This document shows positions 1 through 9,469 of a stretch of 64,000 nucleotides of DNA, in pieces. Below the pieces are notes generated by a model. It was given only the letters and a program-made list of their open reading frames with translations, had not been told where the DNA came from and did no database searches. Numbering within the stretch: position 1 is the stretch's first letter; each line of letters opens with the position of its first letter. Both the position numbers and the translations under genes were made by a program. This DNA comes from Anthoceros angustus (lineage: Eukaryota; Streptophyta; Anthocerotopsida; Anthocerotales; Anthocerotaceae), in assembly GCA_010909165.1 (NCBI GenBank), contig MU008160.1:1426001-1490000 (forward strand), given 5' to 3'.

Positions 1-8
1 CTGATCCT

Positions 9-263
9 TTGAGGGTTCTTATCTTAGCGTGCAACAAAGCAGGCAAGATAATCTCCAAAGAAGCAGACTTGGAACAGGTGACTGTTGTGCGTGATTGCTC
101 TCTAGCTGTGAATCTACACGCACAAGGAGGAATGGGAAGGTCTTTATGTAAACTGGTCAATTTTGTCTCACAGGTCATGCAGGAGCTTCCTAAAGCTATC
201 CAGAAAACGAGTCTACTGCTTTCTGTCTTGGCTGTCGTGGATCAACCAGCACTTGCAAGCTGA
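9..263 (+). CDS. possible 3' end of an unrecognised gene
   Basis: A short open frame at the left edge, ending in a stop at 263, has a natural-looking mix of residues: a hydrophobic start, then LEQVTVVRD, then a leucine-rich end. It could be the last exon of a gene that begins left of the window. I recognise no family and see no supporting splice site. It may equally be chance. From 264 to 890 I see nothing beyond a short run of repeated TTGCCGCC near 795-825. Confidence 0.2.
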   Translation: MRVLILACNKAGKIISKEADLEQVTVVRDCSLAVNLHAQGGMGRSLCKLVNFVSQVMQELPKAIQKTSLLLSVLAVVDQPALAS

Positions 264-946
264 CACTTATATGGGCTATGTTCTTGATCTTGCTCGTGGT
301 CACGCCCTTTCTTGTTGTAATGATCCCACAACCCGGTCACTTCATTGAACTGTAAGTGAGGATCGGGCCCGGCACAGCTCTACTGCAAGGACAAAGGACC
401 ATGAACAGAGCGTGTTCGCAAGCCAGCCGGTGGGCACGCACGTCCATCTGCATCAAACACTTGTTATGTACCTAATATGCATGTAGGAGTTTAGGGTTGG
501 GAGTGAGTTGGCGAAATTGCCTCACCAGCACAAGGTCCGGTCACTTGCGGACACCCTTCACAGCGCTCCTTCCTTATTCCAGTCATACCAGCTATGTCTA
601 CCCTGTCCCTCGCTTTGGTAACATCTGGACCTCGTCTGCGTTGTCCACGCTCGAGCTTGCCCTCGAACTGTGAGGTAAGGCGCTCCTGTCCGTCCCACTG
701 CTCGCCCGCTCTCTTCGTTCAGTTGGCTACAGGTCTCTAGGTGCTCGACTGTGCCTTGCTGGCACCGCCGCCCTCCCACTGGCAGCAACTGGTTGCCGCC
801 TTGCCGCCTTGCCGCCTTGCGTACCTCTTGCCATCGTGTAGGTCCAGTTGATTCCTCTTAGGAGTTTCTTAGGAATTAGTTGGCTTTCTATTCAGCGGCT
901 ATGAGAGCCAAGGCATCTCGGGTGTGGAATTATTGCTACTGCAGAC

Positions 947-1446
947 ATGACTACACCGGGAGATGGATGTGATACAGATATGACTGCACCGGGAGATGGA
1001 TGTGATGCAGAGATGACTGCACTTTGGAGATTGATGTGACACCGGGGGAGACGGATGTGATTCAGAGGAGATGACTTGCACGGGGGCAATTGGATGTGAT
1101 GCAGAGATGAGTGCACCGGGGCAAATGGATGTGATGTAGAGGTGATGACTACACCGGGGCAAGTGGTTGCGATGCAGAGGAGATGACTGCACCGGGGCAA
1201 ATGGATGTGATGCAGAGATGATTGCACCGGGGCAAATGGATGATGACTGCACCGGGCAAATGGATGTGACGCAAAGGTGACTGCACCGGGGCACATGGAT
1301 GTGATGCAGAGATGACTTGCACCGGGGCAAATGGATGTGATGCAGAGATGACTGCACCGGGGCAAATGGATGTGATGCGACATGACTGCACCGGGGCAAA
1401 TGGATGTGATGCAGAGATGACTGCACCGAGGTAAATGGATGTGATG
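947..1446. repeat. minisatellite, about 35-bp unit, roughly 14 copies
   Basis: About 14 tandem copies of a unit like GATGCAGAGATGACTGCACC followed by GGGGCAAATGGATGT. The units at 1,180-1,440 are nearly identical; those at 947-1,080 are divergent (CTTTGGAG and GGAGACGG variants). This gradient is usual for arrays homogenised on one side. All six frames stay open through it, which explains the long His/Pro-rich minus-strand frames here; they are not genes. Confidence 0.9.
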
Positions 1447-1649
1447 TGAATTTGAACATCCATGCCTTTAGGGGTTATTTAGTCTATGTTTTGAAGAAGT
1501 TGGTGAAGATTGCAAAGAGGTGTTCTCATCACAGTGAAAAGTTTTATCGAGTATCGAGGCAAGTTGGAGAGGTTAGAGCTCCGAAGGATGAGGATATTGA
1601 AGAGGTTGGAGCTTTGAAGGCTGGAGAGGTTGGAGCTTTGAAGGCTGGA

Positions 1650-2243
1650 AATGCTGGAGTTACAACGGTGGTGCAAAATGCAAGAGCTGGAGATGCTGCA
1701 CGTACTAGAGTTGTGAAGAATGTAGAGATTGGAGATGTTTGACATATCGCAGTTGTGGAGAGTGCAGGGACGGGACGTATGGCAGGTAGAGAAATAAAAT
1801 TTAATCCTATCTTCAATCTGCTTAAGGTAGAGATTTAAGAATTACGCATGAGCCACCAGCAACAGTTAGCACATCATGAACAGGAGATTGAAGACTTCAA
1901 AACTTGAAATAGTCTTACCAGCAGCAGGTTTCCAGCTTCAAGTCTTCATCTTGAATTTTATTGATAGTGAGATTATTTCAAATCTTCAATCAGCTGTTCA
2001 TGGCGTTCCAAGTGTTGCTGGTGGCTCATGCATAAGTCTTAAATCTCTGTCTTGAACAGATTGAAAATTACATCAAATTTTAGTTCTCCACTCATCAAGC
2101 GTTCATTCTATGCTTTCTCCACAAGCTGCATTATGTTCAACATCTTCAACCCTTATATTGTCTACAACTATGATATGTCCAGCATCTCCAGCTCCTGCAT
2201 TCTTCACCCCTGCCATAACTCTAGTATCCCCAACCTCTAGAGC
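1650..2243. repeat. long imperfect inverted repeat (arms about 260 bp, loop about 60 bp)
   Basis: The reverse complement of about 1,650-1,910 aligns through its length to about 1,971-2,243. Shared blocks include GTTGCTGGTGGCTCATGC (plus strand near 2,015, complement near 1,850), CTTAAATCTCT, CAGATTGAA, and CATCTCCAGCTC near the outer end. The copies differ by substitutions and small gaps. The spacer is roughly 1,911-1,970. An RNA across it would fold into a long hairpin. No transposon ends were recognised. Confidence 0.75.
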
Positions 2244-2299
2244 TTTAGCCTGTGATCGCTCCAAAGAGTCCACAAGTTTGTCTTGGACTCTTTAGAAAA

Positions 2300-3180
2300 A
2301 CTAGTTAACAAGGGTTCCTTACCTTATTCTTTTTGCCGGAGGCCTTCAAAGGGGAGACCTCAAGGTGCGGCCTGGCAATGAGTCCGAGTAACGAAAGATT
2401 TATGAGGGGACAGCTTTGAAGGCTTGCCACAGGTGCTCTCTAGTGTTGCAAACATGTGATATTTTTATAAATTTGAACCGCAAAGGCATTGAAAACTTCT
2501 TGTAATTCTGGTTGCTTCCATGCACTGCGTCAAGCGCAATCGACTCTGAAGAGAGAAATGACAAGCTAAATGGCCAAGCAATTGTCCTCCTCCTCAGTTC
2601 CTTGGGGCCCTTGGTGAATGTCTTGCTTGCTGTCAGTTTGTAAATTTCTTTTAGCATCTATTCTAGAAACTGGGGTACCTATAGAACTGGGAACCGATTA
2701 GGATTCTGAGAAACTAGCTTTGGTACGCTTAGGGCAACTGTGATTTTGAGAAGCTTACAATGACGGAGGAATCAAGCTCTATTACATGAAGATACATGAG
2801 GGGAAAGATTACATATAAGAGAAGGTTCCAAAAGATTGTGAGTCAAGATCTGGATGGAGGAAATTGGTGGTTGCAACTATTAGTTTTAAGAAGAGACATG
2901 AGGTGCTGGTTGATCAAAATCTCATTCCTGAAGAGCATGGCAAGGACCCATTCCAGTTTGGTTGACTTCTATTGCCTTTAGATATGCACTCTGTAGATTC
3001 ATGTTATGTTGTACTCTGTAGATTCATATTATGTTGCATCATTTATCTTTTCTACCACACACATTTGGTGGACGTGTGCTTGAGAGTTTTCAAAGACAGT
3101 TTTTGACATGAGTTAGATGTCCTACGCTCAGCTGGAAATGTGCAAGCTTTCTTCAGACCACTAGCTGCTTGCTTACACGG
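2300..3180. other. intergenic, nothing recognised
   Basis: There are short open frames on both strands (for example minus 2,400-2,657) but no family resemblance, splice pattern or repeat that I can support. Confidence 0.4.
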
Positions 3181-3181
3181 T

Positions 3182-3800
3182 CGATGTTGTTAGGTCTGAG
3201 TTTTTTGTACTCTTTGTCTAGGATTTGAACACTAGGCGCTTACTCCAAAAACATACAAGATAAGGAATGGGCGAGCACCTCCCGAACACTCTTTTACACT
3301 TTGATCATTGTGATACCTGTCGACGAGAAGCCAATGACTGTGATACCTGCAAGCGAGAAGCTCATGGCTGTGATATTTGTGAGCGAGAAGCTGATGATTA
3401 TGACACCGCCAAACAGAGCGTGACATGATACCTAGGAGCGAAGTTGATGGTGATACCTAGGAGCGAGAAGTTGATGACTGTGATACTTGCGGTGAGACAA
3501 CGATGTTGTTAGGTCGAGTTTTTGTACTCTTTGTCTAGGATTTGAACACTAGGCGCTTACTCCAAAAACATACAAGATAAGGAATGGGCGAGCACCTCCA
3601 ACACTCTTTTACACTTTGATCATTGTGATACCTAGGAGCGAGAAGTTGATGATACCTAGGAGCGAAGTTGATGGTATGATATTTGTGAGCTGATGATTAT
3701 GACACACCAGGCCGATATGATACACGCGTTGGGGCCGATGATACCTAGGGCGAAGTTGATGATCGTGATACTTGCGGTGAGACAGTGGTAATGTACCTTA
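3182..3800. repeat. tandem duplication (about 320 bp) with an internal degenerate 30-bp repeat
   Basis: The segment starting GATGTTGTTAGGTC at about 3,183 recurs at about 3,503 and stays nearly identical for some 130 bp. Each copy is followed by degenerate units of the type GTGATACCTAGGAGCGAGAAG with TTGATGA (about 3,310-3,500 and 3,625-3,790). The second copy is shorter through many small deletions. Confidence 0.8.
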
Positions 3801-3829
3801 CGAGGCTATTGGTTTGATACGCTAGAAGG

Positions 3830-3913
3830 CGATGGCTCTGATACCTTGTCAAATAGAGGTAGAAAAAAATATTCTTGTTTAATACATAATATTTTTCTAC
3901 CCTTATTTGACAA
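3830..3913 (-). repeat. hairpin with LTR-like ends next to a tRNA-Met type primer site
   Basis: On the minus strand, positions 3,912-3,847 start TGTCAAATAAGGG and end CTCTATTTGACA, so about 65 bp have TG...CA ends and inverted termini. The adjoining minus-strand bases read AGGTATCAGAGCC, very like the initiator tRNA-Met primer site of plant LTR retroelements. Very small LTRs next to such a site are seen in TRIM/SMART elements. I did not find a second copy, so this may be a solo end or a simple hairpin. Confidence 0.45.
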
Positions 3914-5430
3914 TGCCGGATAATATGTTAAGGCCTTTAAGGGTGGCTGCATCTAAGTCTCAAAATTGGAGCCGACGCAGCAATGTATGGCAACCCTTAT
4001 TCTCGGGCAAAGGTAAAGGTGGGGAGTTTTAGTGGGTGAGGGAGTTTTTCCCAAGTTCCACATAACTTGCGATGGTATCTAAGTACGTACTCAGACGACC
4101 TCGGGAAGAGCATAGTCTCTTCCTATTGGGATGATACGATGTGTAACATAGGGGAATCAGAACCCTTGCTGAAGATTTCTCCCCCGGGGTTGTTTTGATT
4201 TATTTTCAAAATATCAAATTAAAAAAAATTAATCTAAGTCTCAAGGGATGCTCAAAACACTAGTAGCCATCCATATTTTAGGTCGACTTCTAATTGTTGT
4301 GCTTCGTGAGAGTGTGTATAGGGTTTTTGGTTGAAAGCTAGATGAGAGGGATTCTTATTGTCTGGTCTTTGTGGAGAGTGATCCAGACTTTTCTGTTGAA
4401 GTTGGTAACACAAAAGATTGGTGTTTCAATAGCATCAATGACAGGTCCAAGAATTCAAGCGAGGTGATTTTCATGGGGTCACATAATCCGTATTAGACTC
4501 ATGTGTTGGGCTCAACATTTAGCAACACTCAGGGGAGACTAGTATGCGATAATATCTGCTGATCTGGTCTCTCCAGGTGTATTTGATGGATGCCAACAAA
4601 CATCAGGCTCCGTTGCAGTTGGTTCAAAGGCGGAGGCCTGGGTTGGAGTATTCTGTTGAACATCACACTGGTCTTGTCTACATTCTCACAAATTTTACAG
4701 CAGATGACCATGATGTACACGATTCTGGCAACATCAGACTCGCTCAGACCTGACCTAAAGAGGGCAGTTTTCCGGGGTTCGCATTGCTAAGATTGCGGCC
4801 CCTTGACCCACTCATGCTTGGCAGCAACTTATGGTAGCACCTGCGTGGACGTAAGCTGGGGGAAGTCATGTGACTCTCTAAGAACAGTGTTGCAAACTGT
4901 GGTGGCGACTGAACCGGGTGTCATATTCAAGAACATGCGCAGTTTCCAGGAAGGTATGATGCGTTAGAATGGAAGGGTGCTACCAGAGGACGAAGGCTCC
5001 CGGCTGGGTTGAGCCTGCTGCTGTTTGCACTGGACCGGTCCAGAGGATACTCCGTGGTCAGATTGACGTTGTAGATAGGCAGCAACCAGCGTCGTGTCGA
5101 TCCCCGATAGCCGGTCGACCATGGCGCCGCAGCGAGCCTGCCCGATCGTGTGCGCCCCTCTAACCTTGCACATCACAGTATGTACAATGTTCAGTAACGT
5201 ATTAAGGTCAGCTTAACTCAAGTAGGGTCAGCTCACCTGAACTCAGCTCACCTTAGCTCAAGTTAGCTCACCTGAAGGTGGCTCTATCGGGTGAATAGTG
5301 GCGGCAATGGCGTGGTCAGCGTTACCCGTCCATGTCTCAGTTGGGACAGGGACGGCCTGAAGCAAGCACACCAACCCCAAAAGCAATGTCCTCTGTCGTC
5401 CACGCTTGAGCACTGGCTACTTCATCATTT
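3914..5430. other. intergenic, nothing recognised
   Basis: No protein family recognised on either strand. A run of AGCTCACCT-like words lies near 5,215-5,275, just past the 3' end of the PPR gene. Confidence 0.4.
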
Positions 5431-5433
5431 TTC

Positions 5434-8400
5434 TCACGGTCGGCCCTTACAACTGCAGCAACCAGCGGCGAATCGATGCACCCGGTACGCATCTCTTACA
5501 ACAATGTCTCTCTGTTCGACCCTCGACATGATCTCTGTGGAACTGTGGCAGTCACTGCACATGCGTAGATTCTTGGTTAACACCAGAGGTGTCCCACTTG
5601 GAGTGTTCAAGAGACCAAACGCCAGAGCTAGCTTCTCAGCATGCCCACAAAGCGCATCTTCCTTTTCCTTCTCACACACTGGTTTCAACACCAACTTTGT
5701 GTGAGGCACGTGGCCTCCTTCCTGCTTCATACGTGCATTCGTGCTCTCTACCTTAAGCGCAATATCCTCTCTCCTTTCTCCCACCAGAAATCTATGTACC
5801 TGCTTATTCACCTCAATGGTCGCCACTGCGGGTTTCTTGTTAGCTCCCGCTGCCCTTCTCTGTGTTTCGATCCTGCCTACATCGGTCCACCTACCTGCAT
5901 CTGCATAGGCATTGGCCATGAGCACATAACCGGGGGCATCCTGGGGGTCCAGCCTAACAATGCTTTCAAAACACCACATGGCCCTCTCTACATCCCCGTG
6001 ACTTTTGCAGGCATTTAACAAAGACCGCAAGCCCACAACATTACTTTGGCCCTCACATGATAATAGGATCTTCTCTGCCTCATCTAAATGGCCTGCCCGC
6101 CCAAGAAGATCAATCATGCAAACGTAATGCTCAATAGTAGGTCTGATGCCATGCTGTTCAGCCATGGAATCGAAGTGCTTGCGACCGGCTTCGACCAGTC
6201 CCTCATGGCTGCATGCTACCAAAAGGCAAGTAAAGGTAGCATCATTAGGCTGAATGCCTGCAACTAACATCTCCTCAAAGCAAGCTAGTGCCATGTGACC
6301 TTCATCACAAGTACCATACCCAGATATCAGGGCATTCCATGTCACCACGTTTTTTGCGTTCATGCTGTCAAAAACCTGGCGTGCGTCTTCCAGTTCGCCA
6401 CATTTTGCATACATGTCTACCAGGCAGTTGCCGACCAGTACGTTATCCAGAAGTCCTCTTTCACAATCTGTGAGTGCAGCTGCCTGCCCTTCTGTAAGGC
6501 ACCAGTGCTTGCACAGGCCTTCAGAAGGCAAGCAAAAGTAACATGGTCAGCCAAAATCAGGCCTCTGCTCCATTTGTCCACACAACAAGCGCCTCTTGGA
6601 GTCCTTGCTGTGCATACCCAGCAATCAGGGCATTCCATGTCACCACATCCTTTGTGGCCATGCTGTCAAAAACCTGGCGTGCATCTTCAGTTCACCACAT
6701 TTTGCATACATGTCCACCACATTTTGCATACATGTCCACCAGGCAGTTGCCCACCACATTTTGCATACATGTCCACCAGGCAGTGCCCACACTACGTCAT
6801 CCAGCAGTCCTCTTTCCAATCTGTGAGTGCAGCTGCCTGCCCTTCTGTAAGGCACCAGTGCTTGCACAGGCCTTCAGAAGGCAAGCAAAAGTAACATGGT
6901 CAGCCAAAATCAGGCCTCCTGCTCCATTTGTCCATACACAAGCGCCTCTTGAGTCCTTGCTGTGCATACCCAGCAATCAGGGCATTCCATGTCACCACAT
7001 CCTTTGTGGCCATGCTGTCAAAAACCTGGCGTGCAACTTCAAGTTCACCACATTTTGCATACATGTTTACCAGGCAGTTGCCCACCAGTATACTACCCTG
7101 CAGTCCTCTTTCCACAATCTGAGAGTGCAGCTGCCTGCCCTTCAGTAAGGCACCGGTGCTTGCACAGGCATTGAGAAGGCAAGCAAAAGTAACATGGTTA
7201 GCCAAAATCAACCCCTCCTGCTCCATTTGTCCATACAGAACAAGTGCCTCATGTCCGAGCCCTTGCTCTGCATATCCAGCTATCAGGGCATTCCATGTCA
7301 CCACATTCTTTGTGTCCATGCTGTCAAAAACCTGGCGTGCATCTTCCAGTTCACCACATTTTGCATACATGTCCACCAGGCAGTGCCCACACTACGTTAT
7401 CCAGCAGTCCTCTTTCGACAATCTGTGAGTGCAGCCCTTCTGTAAGGCACCAGTGCTTGCACAGGCCTTCAGAAGGCAAGCAAAAGTAACATGGTCAGCC
7501 AAAATCAGGCCTCTGCTCCATTTGTCCACACAATAAGCGCCTCTTGAGTCCTTGCTGTGCATACCCAGCAATCAGCGCCGTCCATGTCACCACATCCTTT
7601 GTGGCCATGCTGTCAAAAACCTGCCGTGCATTGTCCATTTCACCACATTTTGCATAGCCAGATATCAGGGCATTCCATGTCGCCACATCCTTCGTGGCCA
7701 TGCTGTCAAAAACCTGGCGTGCATCTTCTGGTTCACCACATTTTGCATACATGTCCACCAGGCAGGTGCGCAACACTACGTCATCCAGCAGTCCTCTTTT
7801 CAGAATCTGTGAGTGCAGCTGCCTGCCTTTCTGTAAGGCACCAGTGCTTCCACAGGCCTTCAGGAGGCAAGCAAAAGTAACACGGTTAGCCAAAATGAGG
7901 CCTTCTTGCTCCATTTGTCCATACAGAACAAGCGCCTCTTGGCCCAGTCCTTGCTGTGCATACCCAGCAATCAACGACGTCCATGTCACCACATCCTTTG
8001 TGGCCAAGCTGTCAAAAACCTGGCGTGCAACTTCAAGTTCACCACATTTTGCATACATGTTTACCAGGCAGTTGCCCACCAACGTTATCCAGCAGTCCTC
8101 TTTTCACAATCTGTGAGTGCAGCTGCCTGCCCTTCTGTAAGGCACCAGTGCTTGCACAGGCCTTCAGAAGGCAAGCAAAAGTAACATGGTCAGCCAAAAT
8201 CAGCCCTCCTGCTCCATTTGTCCATACAGAACAAGTGCCTCATGTCCAGCCCTTGCTGCATACCCAGCTATCAGGGCATTCCATGTCACCACATCCTTTG
8301 CCATGCTGTCAAAAACCTGGCGTGCATCTTTCAGTTCACCACATTTTGCATAGCCAGATATCAGGGCATTCCATGTCACCACATCCTTTGTGGCCATGCT

Positions 8401-9468
8401 ATCAAAAACCTGGCGGGCATCTCCCAGTCCATCACATTTTGCATACATGTCCACAAGGCAGTTGCCAACAAACAGGTTAGTAGGAATGCCACTGTGCAAC
8501 ACATCACAGTGCACTTTTCTGCCAGATTCCAAGTCAGCGCCAAATGCACAAGCTTGAAGGGCAGCTACAAAGACGTGACCATTTGCCTTCACTCCTGACT
8601 TACGCATCTCATGGTACAGTTGTATAGCCTCATTAGGTTTCCCATGCTTAGCATGCAGATTATGGAAGACCACATGAAGGCATCTGGTTTGCCACCCTGG
8701 TGAACACATCCATGGCCTCCTCTAGCCTACCTCCACATGCATACATGCGCAAGATATGGTTCCCCAAGTATGCATTCGACTCGTACCCAAGTTTGACACT
8801 GAGATCATGAACTCGTCGCCCACAACCAAATCCTTCTTAGCTGTACACAGTTTCAGCACAGTGCAAAACAGAGAGTCGGAAATAGCAGAGTCTGTCTGCG
8901 CCAGAGATTCCAGGGCTCCGACGGCCTCGGAAAGCTTCCCCTGCTGACAGAACGTGCTCACGGTTAGGGCCGTAACGACATCCATTTCCGATGTTGCACG
9001 CCTCCCAGGTTCAGGCTTATCCGGTGAGCTGGACTCGGAAGGAGAGGCACCATGTCCCATCTGTATATCCATGAACATGAGCTGCTCATCAACCCAAGCT
9101 GGCTTAAACATGTTGTTTAACCACAGCACCTCGCCGGACCTCTTACGCCGGAAGTCAGGGGCACGGGAGCTCTTCTTATCTCGTCTGTTGTCCCACCACA
9201 GGGTAGGGTCCAGAAAAAATTGTTGCCACAAGTGCTCCTGCTCCTGCTCCTGGCAACGACCGGCATCGCTGGAAAACCCGCCCCTACCCATACACGCTTT
9301 CGGAAGTGGAAGTGCTGGGCTCCTTACACTGCTGCACCTGGAGGCTTTGTTTGCCAGGGGTTGACTCCCTAAGATGAGGTGAGCGGGAGCTCCTGGTGGA
9401 ATCCCTGTACACACACCAATTGCAATTTGTTGGGTCCACAACGGGTCCGGTTGCCATACTGTGGCCAT
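5434..9468 (-). CDS. PLS-class PPR protein with GRP-type DYW deaminase domain; frame interrupted
   Basis: An organelle RNA-editing factor by architecture. From the minus-strand ATG at 9,468 the order is: an OSB-like PDF motif (residues about 80-130: LWQQFF, WWDNR, PDF, LWL); PPR repeats; a long run of near-identical P-L-S triplets ([53 protein letters not shown]); then the E region and a DYW domain ending in CSCKGRP. In the last open segment (6,531-5,434, 365 aa) the deaminase zinc site is intact: HxE at 297-299 and CxxC at 325-328. The PG box reads KKPA and the terminus is GRP rather than DYW, as in DYW:KP variants linked to U-to-C editing. The frame shifts at least six times (open segments 9,468-8,722; 8,709-8,200; 8,082-7,495; 7,376-6,900; 6,867-6,640; 6,638-6,417; 6,531-5,434). 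The indels lie at CAG/CTG spots, so this may be an intact gene in an error-bearing assembly or a young pseudogene. No intron is evident. Confidence 0.85.
6540..8400 (-). repeat. near-identical tandem PPR triplet units, about 305 bp each, about 6 copies
   Basis: Within the PPR gene the same block recurs with starts near 6,545, 6,900, 7,205, 7,500, 7,885 and 8,200: GCCAAAATCAGGCCTCCTGC, then CAATCAGGGCATTCCATG, then CTGTCAAAAACCTGGCGTGC. Two units carry an extra S-type motif (near 7,660 and 8,350). Identity is high at the DNA level, not only in protein, which points to recent tandem expansion or gene conversion. Confidence 0.8.
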
Positions 9469-9469
9469 C

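Noticed and set aside
892-1463. Three overlapping minus-strand frames of 104-186 codons rich in HPFAPVQSS
   Set aside because: They are translations of the 35-bp minisatellite; the unit length and lack of stops keep all frames open.
6288-8598. Many plus-strand frames with repeated [10 protein letters not shown]-like text
   Set aside because: They are the antisense of the tandem PPR triplets; only the minus strand shows family motifs.
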